In this document: positions 43,334 through 45,685 of the stretch, one piece after another
Position numbering within the stretch: the stretch's first letter is position 1
Layout of the letters: every line of letters begins with the position of its first letter
Source of the DNA: a virus
DNA: 45,685 bases
Reading direction: 5' to 3' (one strand)
Virus record (IMG/VR): IMGVR_UViG_3300029787_005342
Span: 1 to 45,685 of that record
The notes under the pieces: model-generated
The model's database searches: none
The model's input: the letters and a program-made list of their open reading frames with translations, nothing else
What the model was told of the DNA's origin: nothing
Program-made: the position numbers and the translations under genes

Positions 43334-43486
43334 GTGAAACGCATAAAAGATTTTATTTGGTGGTATAAAAAATTAATTGCCAATGGACATGGTTACATAA
43401 TGTGCGTTGAGTATGCATCTTATAACAGTAAACATTTCAATAGAGATGGTAGTTACAGGAAGAAAAATATAACAGCAACGTATTAA
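43334..43486 (+). CDS. Small basic protein, 50 residues
   Basis: A GTG start 3 bases after the cytochrome b stop. The product begins KRIKDFIWWYKKLIANGHGY and is rich in K, R, Y and W, ending RKKNITATY. No Shine-Dalgarno is evident except weak AAT-rich sequence. Family unknown; it is included because it continues the tight run of genes. Confidence 0.45.
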   Translation: MKRIKDFIWWYKKLIANGHGYIMCVEYASYNSKHFNRDGSYRKKNITATY

Positions 43487-43543
43487 TCAATTAATTAATT
43501 GCAATTATAAATCGCAAAATATATGCTTAAATATTATTAATAC
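43487..43543 (+). promoter_or_regulatory. AT-rich leader region of pyrD with a -10-like box
   Basis: This 57-base gap holds TTAATTAATTAATTGCAA at its start and TATTAT (43532-43537) followed by 6 bases and the pyrD ATG. No good -35 box at the proper distance was found. Confidence 0.35.
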
Positions 43544-44740
43544 ATGAGCACCATAATTGGAATCAGAAATTTAATTTTAAGAATATTGTTTAGGGTGATG
43601 CGTCCTATGATCTTTTTGATGGATCCTGAACAAGCACACTATTCAATGAAACGTATTGGTGTGTTCTTAGGCAGTAACTTCATAACCAAAGCATTTACAA
43701 GTTTACTATTTGACTATGGACACAAAAGTCTAAATGTAGAAGTGGATGGAATCCAATATAGAAATCCAATTGGACTGTCTGCAGGATTTGACAAAGACGG
43801 TGAACTTACAAAAATATATCCTAATCTTGGTTTTGGACTTGCTGAACTAGGATCAATTACAGGAGAAATATGTCCAGGCAATCCTGGCAAACGTTTGTTT
43901 AGAATGGTCAAGTCTAAGTCTATTGTTGTGTGGTATGGACTTAACAACATGGGTGCAGAAAAACTTTCTGCAAGACTTGAAGGGCAAAAGTTTGGACGAT
44001 TGCGTGTTGGCATCAATGCCGCACTTTCAAACATGTCATCTGAATTTGATCTTGACTCCTCTATTGCCGACTATCTCAAAACAATGACACTGTTTAAAGA
44101 CATAGGTGATTACTACACAGTTAACATCAGTTGTCCTAACACACAAGAAGGTGAACCATTTGTCGACAAAGACAAACTTGATGCACTGTTGACTGCAATC
44201 AACACACACATCAGGCCTATCACAGCAAAACCTATCTATGTGAAATTGGCAGCTGACATGTCTGTGGAAGAAATAGACACCATTGTTGATGCATGTGTTG
44301 AACACAAAATGGAAGGTGTGGTGTGTACCAATCTTGCAAAGCCTAAGTACAACACTGAACACAGGCCAGAAGAATATCCTACAACCAAAGGATTGTTGCC
44401 TGCAGGCAAAGGCGCAATGAGTGGCTTACCGCTACAAAGAATATCAACAAATGTTGTGCGTCATGTGTACAGAAGAACTAGAGGTAAACTTACAATCATA
44501 GGAGTTGGCGGGATATTCAATGCCAGAGATGCTTATGAAAAAATTACTTCAGGTGCAAGTTTATGTCATATGATTACAACCATGATATTCGATGGTCCAC
44601 AAAACATCAACGAGATCAACAGAGGACTTGTTAAATTACTCAAAGCGGATGGTTTCAGCACCATAGCAGAAGCAGTTGGATCACGTAATCCGTTGCCAAA
44701 AATTACTCCAGCAAAACTTAAATTAGTGCAATCTGCCTAG
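43544..44740 (+). CDS. pyrD: Dihydroorotate dehydrogenase, class 2-like (quinone)
   Basis: A 398-residue enzyme. The N-terminal hydrophobic, basic part (LILRILFRVMRPMIFLMDPEQAH) is the membrane-binding domain of class 2 enzymes that pass electrons to ubiquinone; GLSAGFDKDGE, GNPGKRLFR, YGLNNMGAE and IIGVGGIFNARDAY are FMN and substrate motifs. The catalytic-base position reads N194-I-S-C197-P-N, with cysteine as in class 1 rather than the class 2 serine, and the following loop is QEGEPF. It catalyses the fourth step of pyrimidine synthesis. Stop codons of pyrD and of the convergent DnaE-like gene share the palindrome CTAG. Confidence 0.92.
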   Translation: MSTIIGIRNLILRILFRVMRPMIFLMDPEQAHYSMKRIGVFLGSNFITKAFTSLLFDYGHKSLNVEVDGIQYRNPIGLSAGFDKDGELTKIYPNLGFGLAELGSITGEICPGNPGKRLFRMVKSKSIVVWYGLNNMGAEKLSARLEGQKFGRLRVGINAALSNMSSEFDLDSSIADYLKTMTLFKDIGDYYTVNISCPNTQEGEPFVDKDKLDALLTAINTHIRPITAKPIYVKLAADMSVEEIDTIVDACVEHKMEGVVCTNLAKPKYNTEHRPEEYPTTKGLLPAGKGAMSGLPLQRISTNVVRHVYRRTRGKLTIIGVGGIFNARDAYEKITSGASLCHMITTMIFDGPQNINEINRGLVKLLKADGFSTIAEAVGSRNPLPKITPAKLKLVQSA

Positions 44741-45684
44741 TTATAGAACTTATCGATTGATATTGATTCACATTCAATGGCTTCAATGTAATCTGAATTG
44801 TTCAAATGTTTGATCCTACCAATGCCACGCACCACATCATTATCTGTATATGAAAAGGGTCGATTGATAGTGATATCTACGTAATAACCGTTGTCTACTC
44901 CTAGTGTGACAAATGTTACGTATTTTTTATTTCCGGCTTTGTAGACCCTTCCATTTGCAATTAAACCGCAAAATTCTACACGGTCAAGATATAGATGCTT
45001 TGTGTAAAATCCTGGTAAGAAAGATTTGTTTGACCACCAACCATATTTTTTGTATTGATACACAGGATCGTCCCATCGATCTGTTTTGGAAATAGTTGTA
45101 GGTTCCAATCCAGCACGTTTGGCTTCTGTCTTGTACACCCAACGTTTGTAAGATCCTTTGCAATGTTTGAGAGCACCTTTCCAAAATCCTTGCACATTGT
45201 GTGCTTTTTGATATGCCAACGCCCATATCAGTCTTCCTAAATTTACAGCATGTGCTCTGCACAATCCAAAGCCACTAAGAGATTGCAATGTGCGGAATAT
45301 TTCATCTTTGCGTGGATGGTTGCCTAGTCGAGTCATAAACTCCATTACACGTTCTTCATTTTTTTTAGCAAACGCTCTGCGATACATGTCTGCATCATAG
45401 TGATTACATCCAATCAGTTTGGATATCTGCATGATGGCATCATCTTCACACACCACTACATCAGATATTCTATCCGAAGTCCAGTCATTGAAAAAGGCCG
45501 CTTTGCGTCTACCCTCCATAGCCACTGGACGTATTAGTGCTGTGGCAAACACACAATCAAGCATTGACTGTGGGCGTATGGCTCGGAACAATCTTCGCAT
45601 GGCTGGTGATTCTCCCTGGGTAACTCCCAACACGTCTCCCCGACTCAACAAAGACGAAGTAGCCTCGTCGATCTCTGGATATTC
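44737..45684 (-). CDS. Divergent DNA polymerase III alpha (DnaE-like), C-terminal part
   Basis: The frame is open to the right edge, so the N-terminal part with the PHP domain and catalytic aspartates lies outside; 315 residues are visible. SRGDVLGVTQGESPAMRRLF corresponds to the DnaE segment TxGVFQxESxGM; FGLCRAHAVNLGRLIW to the KSHAxAYA helix; and VEFCGLIANGRVYKAGNKKY to the OB domain. The motifs are clear but strongly divergent from bacterial DnaE, which argues for a phage polymerase. The direction is opposite to the respiratory genes, and the 3' ends overlap by 3 bases. Confidence 0.8.
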   Translation of the reverse strand, partial: EYPEIDEATSSLLSRGDVLGVTQGESPAMRRLFRAIRPQSMLDCVFATALIRPVAMEGRRKAAFFNDWTSDRISDVVVCEDDAIMQISKLIGCNHYDADMYRRAFAKKNEERVMEFMTRLGNHPRKDEIFRTLQSLSGFGLCRAHAVNLGRLIWALAYQKAHNVQGFWKGALKHCKGSYKRWVYKTEAKRAGLEPTTISKTDRWDDPVYQYKKYGWWSNKSFLPGFYTKHLYLDRVEFCGLIANGRVYKAGNKKYVTFVTLGVDNGYYVDITINRPFSYTDNDVVRGIGRIKHLNNSDYIEAIECESISIDKFYN

Positions 45685-45685
45685 G

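Noticed and set aside
44737-44740. Shared CTAG between two convergent stop codons as a functional site
   Set aside because: It follows simply from overlapping TAG stops on opposite strands; no further structure supports a role.
34393-45684. One dnaE gene split by inversion
   Set aside because: The two DnaE-like pieces overlap in motif content (both have a KAHA/RAHA helix), so they are separate proteins, not halves of one gene.

Overview
The window is an AT-rich, almost gap-free stretch in which most genes run on the + strand and overlap by 1-20 bases. It mixes three kinds of gene. First, DNA-replication genes of the T4-like phage type: a UvsW-like helicase (27482), a candidate gp62-like clamp-loader subunit (30830), a gp61-like primase (36604), a D12-class adenine methylase (38603) and a gp41-like replicative helicase (39459). 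With them are many small proteins of the kind seen in marine T4-like myoviruses, and two C-family (DnaE-like) polymerase pieces. Second, a roughly 21-kb surface-glycan region. Third, proteins normally found in cells: an NCS2 nucleobase permease, NuoB, cytochrome b, a quinone-type dihydroorotate dehydrogenase, endonuclease III, two ferredoxins, a peroxiredoxin and KdsA. No rRNA, ribosomal protein, capsid, terminase, integrase or CRISPR array is visible. The best reading is a large marine T4-like phage, probably of an alphaproteobacterial host, that carries an unusual auxiliary gene load. An odd cellular or organelle-like replicon with a phage-type replisome cannot be excluded from 45 kb.

Layout. 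1-900: the 3' end of a permease and a hairpin. 923-3379: a radical SAM gene, then a consensus promoter driving a very compact block of small genes, a [2Fe-2S] ferredoxin and four tRNAs (Thr-UGU, Ala-UGC, Ser-UGA, Leu-UAG). 3428-25168: glycan region with about a dozen glycosyltransferases, four FkbM methyltransferases, three NAD-dependent sugar epimerases/dehydratases (one GDP-mannose 4,6-dehydratase), a nucleotidyltransferase, a short GDPD-like protein, a RuBisCO-like protein, a HAD phosphatase, asparagine synthetase, an SGNH hydrolase, a peroxiredoxin and an MptE-like protein. 25155-34400: small phage-type genes, UvsW, KdsA, three-cysteine-cluster proteins (7Fe ferredoxin, second radical SAM) and 2OG oxygenases. 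34393-40874: polymerase-like mini protein, structural-type protein, primase, methylases and helicase. 40875-45684: endonuclease III, nuoB, cytochrome b, pyrD, and on the - strand the C-terminal part of a divergent DnaE.

How it fits together. The replication genes could form a T4-like replisome. The permease and PyrD would feed nucleotide supply. NuoB, cytochrome b and PyrD all act at the ubiquinone pool, and nuoB and cytochrome b lie directly downstream of the replicative helicase in one tightly packed gene run. The glycan region would build or decorate a surface polysaccharide, or modify virion or host surface sugars.

Expression signals. Within operons, genes are coupled by ATGA-type overlaps. 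At the heads of transcription units, sigma70-like promoters recur whose -10 box ends only 6-8 bases before the start codon, which predicts leaderless mRNAs. This applies to the UvsW, primase and helicase genes among others.
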